A stretch of 64,000 nt of DNA from Megamerina dolium (lineage: Eukaryota > Arthropoda > Insecta > Diptera > Megamerinidae): contig OY978530.1 in the NCBI GenBank assembly GCA_963854835.1, positions 31,278,695 to 31,342,694 of the forward strand, in the 5' to 3' direction. The translations under genes were made by a program, and so were the position numbers. Below the pieces are notes generated by a model. It was not told the DNA's origin and made no database searches. It worked only from the letters and a program-made list of their open reading frames with translations. Positions 25,478-35,109 of this stretch are shown one piece after another (the stretch's first letter is position 1; every line of letters begins with the position of its first letter).

Positions 25478-26934
25478 CTAACAAGAACATTCAGCTGATG
25501 TTTCAGAGGGAGTTGACTCAGGAGTTGCCTTAGAGCGAGTGCTGAAAGCATTCTCTCCCCTGTGCAGTAGGGAATTGTGTCTTTGTTTACAGGATGAGCA
25601 CGTGTATCGGCTCTTACAATCACTGTAATCGTAAGAGTTTGCCAAACAGTTGGTACACAGTTTGTGTTTTCTAACTACGTTGTAGCGTTCATCAACCAAT
25701 GACTTCAGAAAATTGGGACAATGGCGAAGAGGGTGTGTCATTCGGCACAATGGCCAACCGTGATTGGTGACACTGGCATGATAAATGCTAATTCCGTGTG
25801 ACTCTACCCGAGGTTTATTTGTACGCTGGGGAGGGTTGAATCGACCGGGTTGCTGATTCGATTGTTGCTTGAGTTGCCGAGTTGGTGGTTGGCTGGATTG
25901 CCGAGGACCACTTCGGATATCTGGAACTGATTCCAAAGTCTGATACCGATCTGTAAGAAAGGCATCGAAGTCGCTCCAATTAGGGATTTCACGTTTATTT
26001 TTTAATGATTGCTTCCAAAGACACAAGGTGGTATACGGAAGTTTTGTGGAACACAAATAGACCAAACTAGGGTTCCACTGACTTGTGTCGATGCCTAAGA
26101 GCTTCAAATTCATAATGCAATCGTTATTAGTGCGCTGTAAGCGCTTTAAATTGGGACCGGTTTCTTGGGTAATAGACTGCAAGTTGAAGAGTGATTTCAA
26201 TTGTATGTTTACCAATATGCGTTTGTTGTCATATCGCTCTTCTAAATTGTGCCACGCTATTGAGAAGCCATCATTAGTCAACGGAGTTGACTTAATGATA
26301 TTGTGTGCTTCGCCACGGGTTTTCTGTAGCAAGTGGTACAATTTTTCTACTGGACTCAAGCGAGGATGATTTGTGTATAGGGCCGTGAACATATCTCTGA
26401 AGCTTGGCCAGGAAACATAATAGCCCGAAAAACACTTAGTGTCACATGGAGGCAGCTGTATTGCGGGAGATGAATGTTCAGTTTTTACGGGTGAATGTGG
26501 AATGCGGGTGAATGCGAAATTGCGGGAGAAGTCGAAACTGCGGGAGGTGCCACCTCGGAACTCAGCTCGTGAAAGATAGCAGGAAATGAAGGTTGACGGG
26601 GTATATTTTCAGCGGGAGAATAAGAAACTGCGGGAGGTACCACTTCGGAACTCAACTCGTGAAGATTAGCGTTGATTGCAGAGAGGCACCGGACATAAGA
26701 GGTTAGGCACTCCGTATATGCCTCTTTAATTTGATTAACGTCAACGTCTTCAGCCACTTCCTCTGTCATGAGAGAGTAATATGACGTTTTGCAATCACTC
26801 CATAGGGATTCGAATTGGTTTTTCTGTTCCTCCAAGCTAATTTTGTTATGAGCTTCTGGGTTGATAGCATGAAAATTGCTATCAAATTCAATAATATCTT
26901 CCACGGTAGCTCTGAAGAGATCGTAAGCTGACAT
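25478..26934 (-). pseudogene. gag: BEL/Pao gag
   Basis: Two frames. The N-terminal one (26934-26485, 149 codons) has gag-like acidic helices and a twofold repeat of HELSSEVxPPAVS. The second (26392-25478, 304 codons) carries the BEL gag core, FTALYTNHPRLSPVEKLYHL, then TRGEAHNIIK and KLPYTTLCLW, a Gln/Pro-rich linker and a zinc-knuckle region (CTNCLANSYDYSDC, CSSCKQRHNSLLH). Gag would package the element RNA into particles. A frameshift between 26392 and 26485 separates the parts. A closely related core is at 52043-52410. No reverse transcriptase follows. Confidence 0.88.
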
Positions 26935-27111
26935 TCTATTAGCGATTGTAGAATCACAGATGTAATACGGGATAAAGTTTGAAAACGAGAGAGCGAATTG
27001 CTTGCAAATCTGCAGTTATGTTGCCTCTTCGCACGATTTATCAAAAAATGGGTTGCCAAAATGTGCCCGGAAAGAGATTAATCCGAAAGACGTAGTCTTC
27101 CGTAGCGAAGT

Positions 27112-27302
27112 TTATATCAACAATGTAAAAATATATAAAAATGGAAAGTGAAGAGTATAAAGTAAAAGGAAATAGTTGAAGAGAACGGGAGAGAGAAAGA
27201 GAAAGAGCGAAATATAGGGGGCCGAAATATAATGGAATTAGGGTTGCTAACCCATGCAAACTTTATACGGGGCAGTGCGCGACACACGTCTTCTGGCGTA
27301 GA
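27112..27302 (-). repeat. LTR-like fragment, copy 2, of a BEL relic
   Basis: Counterpart of 23330-23518. On the minus strand, a TTTTGGCAACCC stretch at about 27048-27061 lies between this repeat and gag and could be the primer-binding site, supporting a 5' LTR role. The right edge meets a mariner relic at 27303. Confidence 0.6.
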
Positions 27303-27693
27303 CACACGTTAATAGCTTGTTTAGTTCTACGTTAACCGCATTGATTATCTCTACATTGCTACCACATAATTTTTTTTTTTCAGAAATCAAAAGTTCCAGA
27401 TCCGGGAAATATGGTGACGGGCGAATTTCTTCGACGCCAGAATACGCAATAAAGATACTTGTGCTGTCAGCAGTTTTTGCTGGCGCATTATCATGGTGCA
27501 AGAAGTACCAACGCAGTTGCTCTTTGTTTCTGATACTCAACAAATTTTCGAACACTTTTGGCTTTCATATACCATATATCATTTCGCAGTTACTGTCTGA
27601 CAAGTATTTAGAGTAATAAAAGCTACAATTCTTGCTCTGGTGAAGTAAACCGCAATCATGACTTTCATTGCTGACTTTTGTTGCTTTGCTTTA
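27303..27693 (-). pseudogene. Mariner transposase relic, C-terminal half (interrupted by Jockey)
   Basis: Minus strand. A strand resembling SAMKVMIAVYF lies just inside the break, followed by LRWYFLHHDNAPAKTAD (second catalytic Asp) and YFPDLELL, where the third-Asp motif (PDLAPSD) is destroyed. The N-terminal half of the same gene is at 30716-31250, beyond the Jockey insertion. Reading across the target duplication restores one continuous mariner order, which I use only as evidence for the insertion. Confidence 0.75.
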
Positions 27694-27896
27694 ACAGGTT
27701 TTTTTTTTTTTCTTTTTTTTTTGTTAGCTTATTTTTTTTTTTATTGAATCTTTCTTAAATACGAGAAACTAACAATAAGTATTCAAATCTTACAAACTAA
27801 ATAAAACTATGTGATATCCCCTACGTTCCATCACAATTTGGTGAGTCGCGAGATGTAGCAATTTTACAGCATATTCAGTGTGTCTTTTCTTTTTAA

Positions 27897-30512
27897 TCAA
27901 CGATGCCCCTTGCTCAGCAACAATTGCCTAGCAAGGGGATTCGGATGATTGTGTAATTTTTGAATGTAGCTTCTGCAGTACATTGCAACTTCCTCAGAAA
28001 TTGTGGATACATTTAAATCTCGATGGATGTTAACGTTCCTCATATACCAAGGCGCGTTTACAATAATTCGCAGACACTTGGATTGTATTCGCTGCAATTT
28101 TTCGATATTAGAGGGAGATGCGGTGCCCCAAAACTGAATACCATAAGTCCAGATTGGTTTCAGGATTGCTTTATATAATAGCACTTTGTATTCAAGATTC
28201 AACTTTGATCTTTTGTGTAACAGCCACCATAACTGATTCATTTTAAGCTTGATCTGAGTTTTCTTTGCCTCTATGTGATTTTTCCATGTCAGCCTTCTGT
28301 CGAGGTGAATACCCAAGTACTTTGTTGAGGAACATTGTGGAACTGATTGGCCATTAATTTTAAGTGGGGGACATGTATCTAGCCTTAGCGTGAAGGTTAC
28401 ATGTACGCTCTTTGATTCATTGACTTTTATACGCCATTTTGCTAGCCAGATTTCGAGAGAATCGACATGAGTCTGCAGGAGTTTAGTAGCTTCTATGGGG
28501 TTAGAGCGAGAGCACAATATTGCCGTATCATCAGCAAAGGTCGATATGAATGTATAGTTATTGTTGGGCATATCTGAAGTGTATAAGAGATACAGTAAGG
28601 GACCCAAAACGCTTCCTTGAGGAACGCCAGCGTGAATATCCAATGGATTTGTTGTGTAATCCTTGTGATGTACGAGGAATTGTCTTTTCGTGAGGTAGCT
28701 ACTAAGCAATGAGGAGACATTTGCAGGCAGTAATAGTTTGAGTTTGTAAATAAGGCCATCGTGCCATACTTTATCGAAAGCTTGAGTGATATCAAGAAAG
28801 ACAGCTGAGCAATACTTTTTTTCTTCAAAAGTGTTCCTTATCAGAGTTACAATGCGGTGGACTTGTTCTATTGTGCCGTGCTGTTTTCTAAATCCAAACT
28901 GATGTTGAGGAATCAGTTGGTTGAGATTAATAAATGGAGTTATATTCATGACAAGTAGCTTTTCGAATACTTTAGAAAGTAGAGGCAGGAGACTGATAGG
29001 TCTGTACGATGCAACTTTTGTAGGGTCTTTTCCTGGTTTTGCTATCATAATAATTTTTGAAGTTTTCCAGCATTTGGGAAAGTGTTTAATACGAAGGATA
29101 GCATTGAAAATGTGCATCAGATGAATTACTGAAGCCGGAGGTAGCTCTTTTATCATTTTACCGGTAATTTCATCTGGACCAGGTGATTTTTTTGGGTTTA
29201 AATCTTTATAAATTGCTTTGAATATGTCCTTTTTTTTAATTTTGAGCGTTATTGAGCAAGGTTGAGAAGTTAATTTTGGTAATGAGGACTGTGAAGAAGG
29301 TGGATTGGGTGTAAACACACTTTTTAGGTGGTTTGCAAAAGCCAAACCCTTCTCACAGTTGCTTCTAGCCCAATTACCGTCACTCAAACGGATGGGGGAA
29401 TCAGTGAGAATTGGCCGATTTGATTTTTTTGCTGATTTCCACAAAGAGTAGTCTGACGCTTCACCAGTTGTTAATTTCGCTATGTGCTCTTCTAACTCTT
29501 TGTTGTTTTTATTTTTCAAGGCTTGCTTTAACTTTCGAGTGCAGTGCTGTAGCTGTGTTTTCAGATTCGGTGATCTGAATTCTTGCCATTGTCTTCGGAG
29601 TCTTCTTTTCTGTCTTACTAGCAATTCAATGTCTGCTGGTGTGTATTGGCTATATTTTGATTGCTTGCATACCTTTGTGCAGGTGGCTGAGCTGAGAGCT
29701 AATGAGAGTAGCTGGTTGAATTTTTCGAGTGCTGAGTCTACATCGTGTCCATTTCTTAATACAGTACTCAGAGGAAGATGGGAATTTATATGTTTCTTGA
29801 ATTTTAACCAGTCTATTTTCTTTCTAACGCAATTGCCTTGGGGGCTTGGTGATTTTATAGATATTACCGTGGGTGAGTGGTCAGATGATAGATCATAATT
29901 ACACTCTGTGGAGATATTTTCCATCTGCAAACCTTTGGCGACTCCAAAGTCTATGAGATCGGGTATTTTCCTCTTGTCCGTCGGCCAATATGTCGGTTGA
30001 CCATTTGAAATAACATCGTAGCCATGGTTAGTGATGATTGAACATAGTCTTCTGCCTTTTGGAGTTATTAAGCGGGAGCCCCAGTGAGTGTGTTTGGCGT
30101 TGAAATCGCCAGCAACCAAGAATTTGCTACCAAGAGTTGAGAAAAATTCTTTATATTGCTGTTCGGTAATACTGTATCTTGGGGGACAGTATATCGCAGA
30201 TATTACTAGCTTAGAGATGTATTCTTCCAGACATATAGATGTTGCTTGCAAGTAGACGCTACTGAAATCTTCGAGAACATGATGTTTTATTCTGCTTTTT
30301 ATCAATATGGCAGTTCCACCGCGTGCCTTACCATGCGGATGATTTGTAGTGTACAGTTTGTAATATGGTATTTGGTAGCAATTTTTGTCAGTGAAATGGG
30401 TCTCAGATATCATCATTATGTCGATCTGGTTGGATTCAAGGAATTGAATTAGTTCCAAACGGTGCTGGCTTAAGCCGTTGGCGTTCCAGTGGCATATCTT
30501 GAGACAACTCAT
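27897..30512 (-). CDS. Jockey-clade ORF2: APE endonuclease + reverse transcriptase, intact
   Basis: 871 codons with no internal stop. Endonuclease (residues 1-~225): WNANGL (9-14), SETHF with catalytic Glu (36-40), GDFNAKHTHWGS (135-146) and the SSDHSP motif (209-214). Reverse transcriptase (~430-760): KSPGPDEITGKM, SYRPISLLPLLSKV (502-515), FLDITQAFDKVWH (572-584), GVPQGSVLGPLLYLLY (629-644) and catalytic FADDT (659-663). The C-terminal domain includes YKAILKPIWTYGIQFWG. There is no RNase H, as usual for this clade. The start ATG overlaps the ORF1 stop as ATGA. The protein would nick target DNA and copy the element RNA from the nick; nothing visible disables it, but the 5' truncation leaves no promoter. 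Confidence 0.95.
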   Translation of the reverse strand: MSCLKICHWNANGLSQHRLELIQFLESNQIDIMMISETHFTDKNCYQIPYYKLYTTNHPHGKARGGTAILIKSRIKHHVLEDFSSVYLQATSICLEEYISKLVISAIYCPPRYSITEQQYKEFFSTLGSKFLVAGDFNAKHTHWGSRLITPKGRRLCSIITNHGYDVISNGQPTYWPTDKRKIPDLIDFGVAKGLQMENISTECNYDLSSDHSPTVISIKSPSPQGNCVRKKIDWLKFKKHINSHLPLSTVLRNGHDVDSALEKFNQLLSLALSSATCTKVCKQSKYSQYTPADIELLVRQKRRLRRQWQEFRSPNLKTQLQHCTRKLKQALKNKNNKELEEHIAKLTTGEASDYSLWKSAKKSNRPILTDSPIRLSDGNWARSNCEKGLAFANHLKSVFTPNPPSSQSSLPKLTSQPCSITLKIKKKDIFKAIYKDLNPKKSPGPDEITGKMIKELPPASVIHLMHIFNAILRIKHFPKCWKTSKIIMIAKPGKDPTKVASYRPISLLPLLSKVFEKLLVMNITPFINLNQLIPQHQFGFRKQHGTIEQVHRIVTLIRNTFEEKKYCSAVFLDITQAFDKVWHDGLIYKLKLLLPANVSSLLSSYLTKRQFLVHHKDYTTNPLDIHAGVPQGSVLGPLLYLLYTSDMPNNNYTFISTFADDTAILCSRSNPIEATKLLQTHVDSLEIWLAKWRIKVNESKSVHVTFTLRLDTCPPLKINGQSVPQCSSTKYLGIHLDRRLTWKNHIEAKKTQIKLKMNQLWWLLHKRSKLNLEYKVLLYKAILKPIWTYGIQFWGTASPSNIEKLQRIQSKCLRIIVNAPWYMRNVNIHRDLNVSTISEEVAMYCRSYIQKLHNHPNPLARQLLLSKGHR

Positions 30513-30709
30513 GGTCTGGATAGCAATGTTTGGAGTAACATCGATTGATTTTTCATCATTTCTTGCATCATTGTTTGCATTGAGTTCATGAATTGGTTCA
30601 TATTCTGAATTAATGTTTGAAGCAAATGTTCAAGAGTACTTGGCTGTTGGGTTGGCAGTGAGTGTTTCTGCTCATTATTTACGTTACTTTGTTGGTGTAT
30701 TGTTGGTGT
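30509..30709 (-). pseudogene. Jockey ORF1, C-terminal remnant
   Basis: About 66 codons, Gln/Asn/Met-rich (NMNQFMNSMQTMMQEMM), ending in a TGA that overlaps the ORF2 ATG (ATGA). The upstream zinc-knuckle part of ORF1 was lost to 5' truncation. The copy at 46682-46977 is longer and matches this part nearly perfectly. Confidence 0.85.
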
Positions 30710-30715
30710 ACAGGT

Positions 30716-31250
30716 GAATTTGATCCTTTTGAGGTACATACCACTGACTGCTGTTTAGTTTGCAGGTCGTACTTCTAAATCCAAGCTTCGTCACCTGTTG
30801 CGATTATACAGAAGTTGCCTCTCCGTTTTCGAATTTTCTTAGAAAAGCTTCTTTCTGACTATCAATCAACATTCGTGGGACCCATCGAGCAGATGTCATC
30901 GTGTCGCTATCATTTCTTGTGTCATTGTGTCTTATGTCTTGTGTTGTCAATTGTGTTGCCAATTTATCCCTTAGTCAGAGCCACAATTATATCGGCAGTC
31001 GAAGATTTTGGCCTCCCTTCGCTACGCTCGTCCTTTATTGAAAAATGTCCAGTCTGGAATCGTTGATACCACTTACAAATGGTCTTGAGAGAAGGTGCGT
31101 TCATTCCATATGTTTGAAATTCACTAAAAATTTCTATGGGGTTAAGTTGACGGAGAAATCCATAAAGAATTCCATGTCTAGTTTCTTCTGACGTTGGTGG
31201 CGGAAATTCCACCAACCTTTCGTCAGTAATTTTACGTTTTCTCACCTCAA
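30716..31250 (-). pseudogene. Mariner transposase relic, N-terminal half (interrupted by Jockey)
   Basis: Read leftward from 31245: a helix-turn-helix-like start (ETRHGILYGFLRQLNPIEIFSEF, then LKTICKWYQRFQTGHFSIKDE, RSEGRPKSS), a VIDSQKEAFLRKF segment, and the first catalytic region (expected TGDEAWIYKYDL) just before the break, partly frameshifted. The rest of the gene is at 27303-27693. The subfamily is not certain. Confidence 0.8.
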
Positions 31251-31359
31251 TTTTTACAGATTTCTCAAAAATTTGAAATGAATTATAAGTATGACATTTT
31301 TAATTAAAAATTGTATGTTTGTCGACAAAACTATTCAAATTGCAGGGAAGATTTAACAA

Positions 31360-33690
31360 AAAATGTCAGTACCAAGCAATAACCAGGTTAGTGAAAATCC
31401 TCGTTTGAACCCTCCCCATGGGTGCTGACCGGTAATAACTGCCCTAATCCTGAAGGAGGAGACGGTTGATAAGGATATGTGAGCCTTGAAGATGTGTTTG
31501 CCCATACATAGTGGCACGCTAATTGGCAGAGTAAACCCATAGGAAGAGGTGCCCATTCCTAGCCCTTCCCTATCTCAAATTCTCGTAATTCCCTATCCCA
31601 TGGACTGGACTAAGGTGTTATATGACCCGTGGCGAGAGTCAGCCTGGCTGGGGCTTAGTAAAAAGAGCTCAGACTCTAACGGAGTATCCGGATACCTGGC
31701 GCCCTCCAGATTAATTAGCCTTATCTGCGTACAGCGGATCTCTGCGCAGGCGGACCACACTTTCTCTACATCTCATGGGACATTTATGGACGAAACAAAC
31801 AAAACCAACGTACAAACAGAGGCTGGAACTCTCAAAAAGCATGGATTTGGCAAGGTATCTAAGCCTCGGCCCACTAATTCTGTGGAGGAAGGGCCAAGCT
31901 CAAGACCAAGCTCAAGCTGAGCCAAGGTACTGCCACAATCCACTCTCCATCCAAGCTGACGTCCTCGATCGAGCAAAAGCTTAGCCGCAATAGTGTCAGC
32001 GCCGCACGATCTACTGCTGACACCAGTTCACGCAGCGTTATGGCTGCAGTCACTGGAAGTGATTCTGGGAAAGGCAAACATGGCACGGTGAAGCCAAAAA
32101 ATTTAAGGAGTTTAAGCTCGGCTTTAAAGAGCGCCAGAGTGCCAGAGTGAGTGCTCCAAAGGATCAGTAGTATCCCAGAGGAAAGAAGAACTCTCTGACA
32201 GAAGGAGTTGCCCTTTGCATGGGCAACTCTTAAGTTTAAAGCGTATGAAGACAGATCTACTTCGGGGATTCAGTCCAACAAGAGACAAAGATCCACCGAG
32301 GAGGACGGACCTAGACTAAAGAAAAGCTGCAGATCCGAAAACAGACCTACAGTCTCGTACAGTGACGCTACAAAGGGAAGTCTAGTGATGACGGTCGTAG
32401 ACTGCTCAGATCCGGACGGCAGCATCTCTCCATCAAACTGGAAGATTGTGGAGGACTCCCTCGCGGACATCTTCGCGTACATAGAATGTACCTTCAACAA
32501 TGTAGAGTTAGAAGCCATCACAGGAGCATTGACGAGACTTGTAGGAGCACCTGGTACAGTGGCAGAACATCTTCAACTAAGTAGAACTATGCTCCCAGTG
32601 TTGTGTGGCTCTTTTTTCTCAAGGAGTGTTCGCCGAGGAATACCACAAGGAGGTGTCCTCTCACCCATTCTCTGGAATCTCGTAGTCAACGAACTACTGG
32701 ATGCCGGGGGCTGTCAAGTGATAGCCTATGCAGACGACATAGTCCTTATTGTAACCGGTAGATTCCCGGACACTATAAGAGACCTTATGCAAAACTCGTT
32801 ACACAAAGTTAGCACCTGGGCTAACACCCGTGGCTTAAACGTAATCCCATCGAAAACGGAAATGGTTCTCTTTTCCAGAAGATACAAGCCCGAATCTTTT
32901 TCACTACTCAGACTCAACAACACTAACCTCTAACTCAACTCTGTAAAATACAACAGTCGGCTTGTATAATACTTACCTAACCTAACTAGTACTTCTGTCA
33001 ACTTTAAAAAGAGTGACATTGCAGCTGTTAAATATTTGGGAGTCAGCCTAGCTTTCTTGGAAGATTCATTTGGAACAGAAAACCTCTAAAGCACTAAAAG
33101 TTTTCTGGCAGCGCAGGAGGGCTTTTGGCAAAATTTGTGGTTTGAAACAGGCAATGGTGCATTGGATGTGCACCTGCCTAATCAGACCCAGATATACTCC
33201 CAGCTATTGGAGCAGTGCCCACTGTTTGCAATGCCCGTGGTCAATCGTGTGGCCCATATACGCTTCTGACGTAGATTTGAGGTTATTTACCCTGAACGAG
33301 ATAAATAGTTAAGTCCAGAGACGCTGCTAAGGGGAATGATTCACATTTTCTACACTTACGGTTCTAAAACCCCCTATGGTACTGGGGTCGGATGGTACTT
33401 AGACAAAAATACCAAGTACTTGTTCTCCACAGGCAGTATGGCGACTCTATTTCTAACAGAAGTATATGCCATACTAAAAGTGGTTTAATAGATTATTGAG
33501 AAGAGATGGCATGAAATGCGCAGTGGTATTTGCAGTGACAGACAGTCTGCACTCAAAGCTATTGAGAGCACTGCCAGCTCTTCGCAGATGATAAGTAAGT
33601 GTAAGATGAGGCTGATCAGCATCGCAAAGCGCAACAGGCTTCATCCTATTTGGCTTCCGGGACACTGCGGTCTCGAAAGGAACTGCATAT
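31360..33690 (+). mobile_element. LOA-like non-LTR retrotransposon, copy 1 (internally deleted)
   Basis: A GC-richer block than its surroundings. It has a leader, an ORF1 start, a fusion of ORF1 to the reverse transcriptase (32208-32933), and a decayed RNase H (33330-33680) with YTYGSKTPYGTGVGW, SDRQSALKAIES and PIWLPGHCGLERN motifs in shifting frames. An RNase H after the reverse transcriptase together with a DUF4780-type ORF1 points to the LOA group of fly LINEs. The endonuclease and most of the fingers domain are missing. The limits are approximate; no tail was identified. Confidence 0.75.
32208..32933 (+). pseudogene. Chimeric frame: ORF1 (DUF4780-type) start fused to reverse transcriptase
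   Basis: 241 codons open. Residues ~60-100 (MTVVDCSDPDGSISPSNWKI) are the start of a DUF4780-like ORF1 domain, also present at 47.77-48.25 kb and 56.77-57.5 kb. From about residue 108 the frame reads as LINE reverse transcriptase: RRGIPQGGVLSPILWNLVVN (~146-165), then VIAYADDIVLIV with catalytic YADD (~178), and a LNVIPSKTEMVLF thumb strand. A deletion of several kilobases joined the two ORFs in frame. Probably not functional, as the endonuclease and palm N-terminus are gone. Confidence 0.82.
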
Positions 33691-34110
33691 AGCAGTTGAA
33701 CTTCTTGCTCCATACTGATCGTAACTGTGAAAGTGTCGCTCTGATACTCATGGGGAAACTCAGCTCAGCGGCGACAATGGGTGGGGGCCAGCCATTGAGG
33801 ACAATCTTGTTGGTGTGCTTTGCAAAGGCAAACGCCACAGGCTTTTGGTGTAGGCTATTTAGCCACCATTCGAGATTTGTGGTCAAGGCCTGTGACGTGT
33901 GGGTTGATGTGTTCATCATATGATCACATCGTTTTACTGATGTTACGTGGAGGTGCGTCGCTTGTCGCTGGATTATGATTAGGATAATAAGAAAGATTAT
34001 ATGTAAGCAGCAACTGCTTTGTTAGGAGCTCATTATGCCCTTTGGCTTTGAGCATATGAGTCTCCTAGTGGAGATGATACCCATGTGTAATATTATGACA
34101 GCCTGTGATG
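33691..34110. other. No clearly recognised gene
   Basis: Open on both strands over 33640-33920 but without recognisable motifs; may still be the 3' end of the LOA-like element. Confidence 0.4.
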
Positions 34111-34119
34111 ATTCGCAGC

Positions 34120-34950
34120 GCGTATGTCTTGACGCGGATTTGCACAGAACTGACAAAAACGAAATACTTGGTTCGTATACTAAAGATACATCAACGGCTG
34201 GAATAATGAGTTTTAATTCAAATCACCCGATGAAACTAAAAATTAACACGGCAACAGGAATTGTACACAAAGTATACAACATCCCGAACGACGAGTCAAA
34301 CCACAATATGACATTAAAATCAGAACTGGACTAACAAAACCGACTACCAAATACATTTAATTCAAAAAACTAACCACAAAATTGAGAACAATAACAAACC
34401 AAAACCAATCAGAACAAACGAAACATAAGAAATACATAGGTATAACATATATACCAAAACAAACTGAGAACAATATATTAACAAAAATTATAAACAATAA
34501 TGAAATACTTAGCATATACACACAAACCACACATTAGATTAAGGATATTTTTCAACAACACAGAAGAAAAAATACCATAGAAGAGGAACATCAGAACAAT
34601 GTTGTTTACGAAGTAACATGTAAACGCAAGGACAGAGAAAAATTAGTCAAAATATACACAGGGTCTACAAAAAGGTCGTGTGGCGTACGGATTGCTGAAC
34701 ACAAAGCAGGCGTAAAAAATAGTCAGCAAGAGTACTAACACAACGCCTACAAGAGAATATACACATAGCGGACTTCGACAATGCAAAAACATTAGATATC
34801 GAACGTAGGAAAAGGAACAGATTGACAATAGAAACACTTAGAATACAACAAGAAACGAAGAAAACAATTAACCACATAGACAAAACTGATGTACTCGGCA
34901 GTTATCAGCTGAAAACAAAAAACGAAAAGGACAGTGTGCAAGAAATAGAT
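34120..34950 (+). pseudogene. Penelope-like element fragment with GIY-YIG endonuclease
   Basis: The first part (to 34334) ends with SFNSNHPMKLKINTATG, resembling the strand that follows the reverse transcriptase in Penelope-like elements (SNHPLxxK). After a decayed linker, 34600-34720 reads NVVYEVTCKRKDREK, KIYTGSTKRSCGVR, IAEHKAG: the VYxxxC and Y-x-G-x-T-x-R core with the following H of a GIY-YIG nuclease. The reverse transcriptase proper and any terminal repeats are not seen. The frame is broken by stops after the EHKAG segment. Confidence 0.7.
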
Positions 34951-35109
34951 GTTACAAAAAATATAAATGTATAAGAAATGTATCTAAAAAATGTTTGACA
35001 TCTTCATTTATGTATTTATTTTATATATGTAATATGTAATTGTCTGTAATAACTGAATTAGTTTTAGTCAACCAAATTTTTTTTCATACTACGACCAATA
35101 TAGCCCTAT

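Larger units (their letters stand above)
27700..30709 (-). mobile_element. Jockey-clade non-LTR retrotransposon, copy 1 (5'-truncated)
   Basis: Minus-strand element with a 3' A-rich tail (poly-T on the plus strand at 27700-27740), a 3' untranslated region, a complete ORF2 and the last ~65 codons of ORF1. It is flanked by ACAGGT at 27694-27699 and 30710-30715, a short target duplication inside a mariner gene. The 5' end carries a small duplicated filler (TTGTTGGTGTA twice), typical of LINE 5' junctions. A near-identical copy is at 43862-46977. Confidence 0.93.

Noticed and set aside
27247..27305. Shared short frames at 23331-23561 and 27117-27305 as a conserved gene
   Set aside because: They are the direct-repeat LTR-like fragments; the shared protein reading is a by-product.
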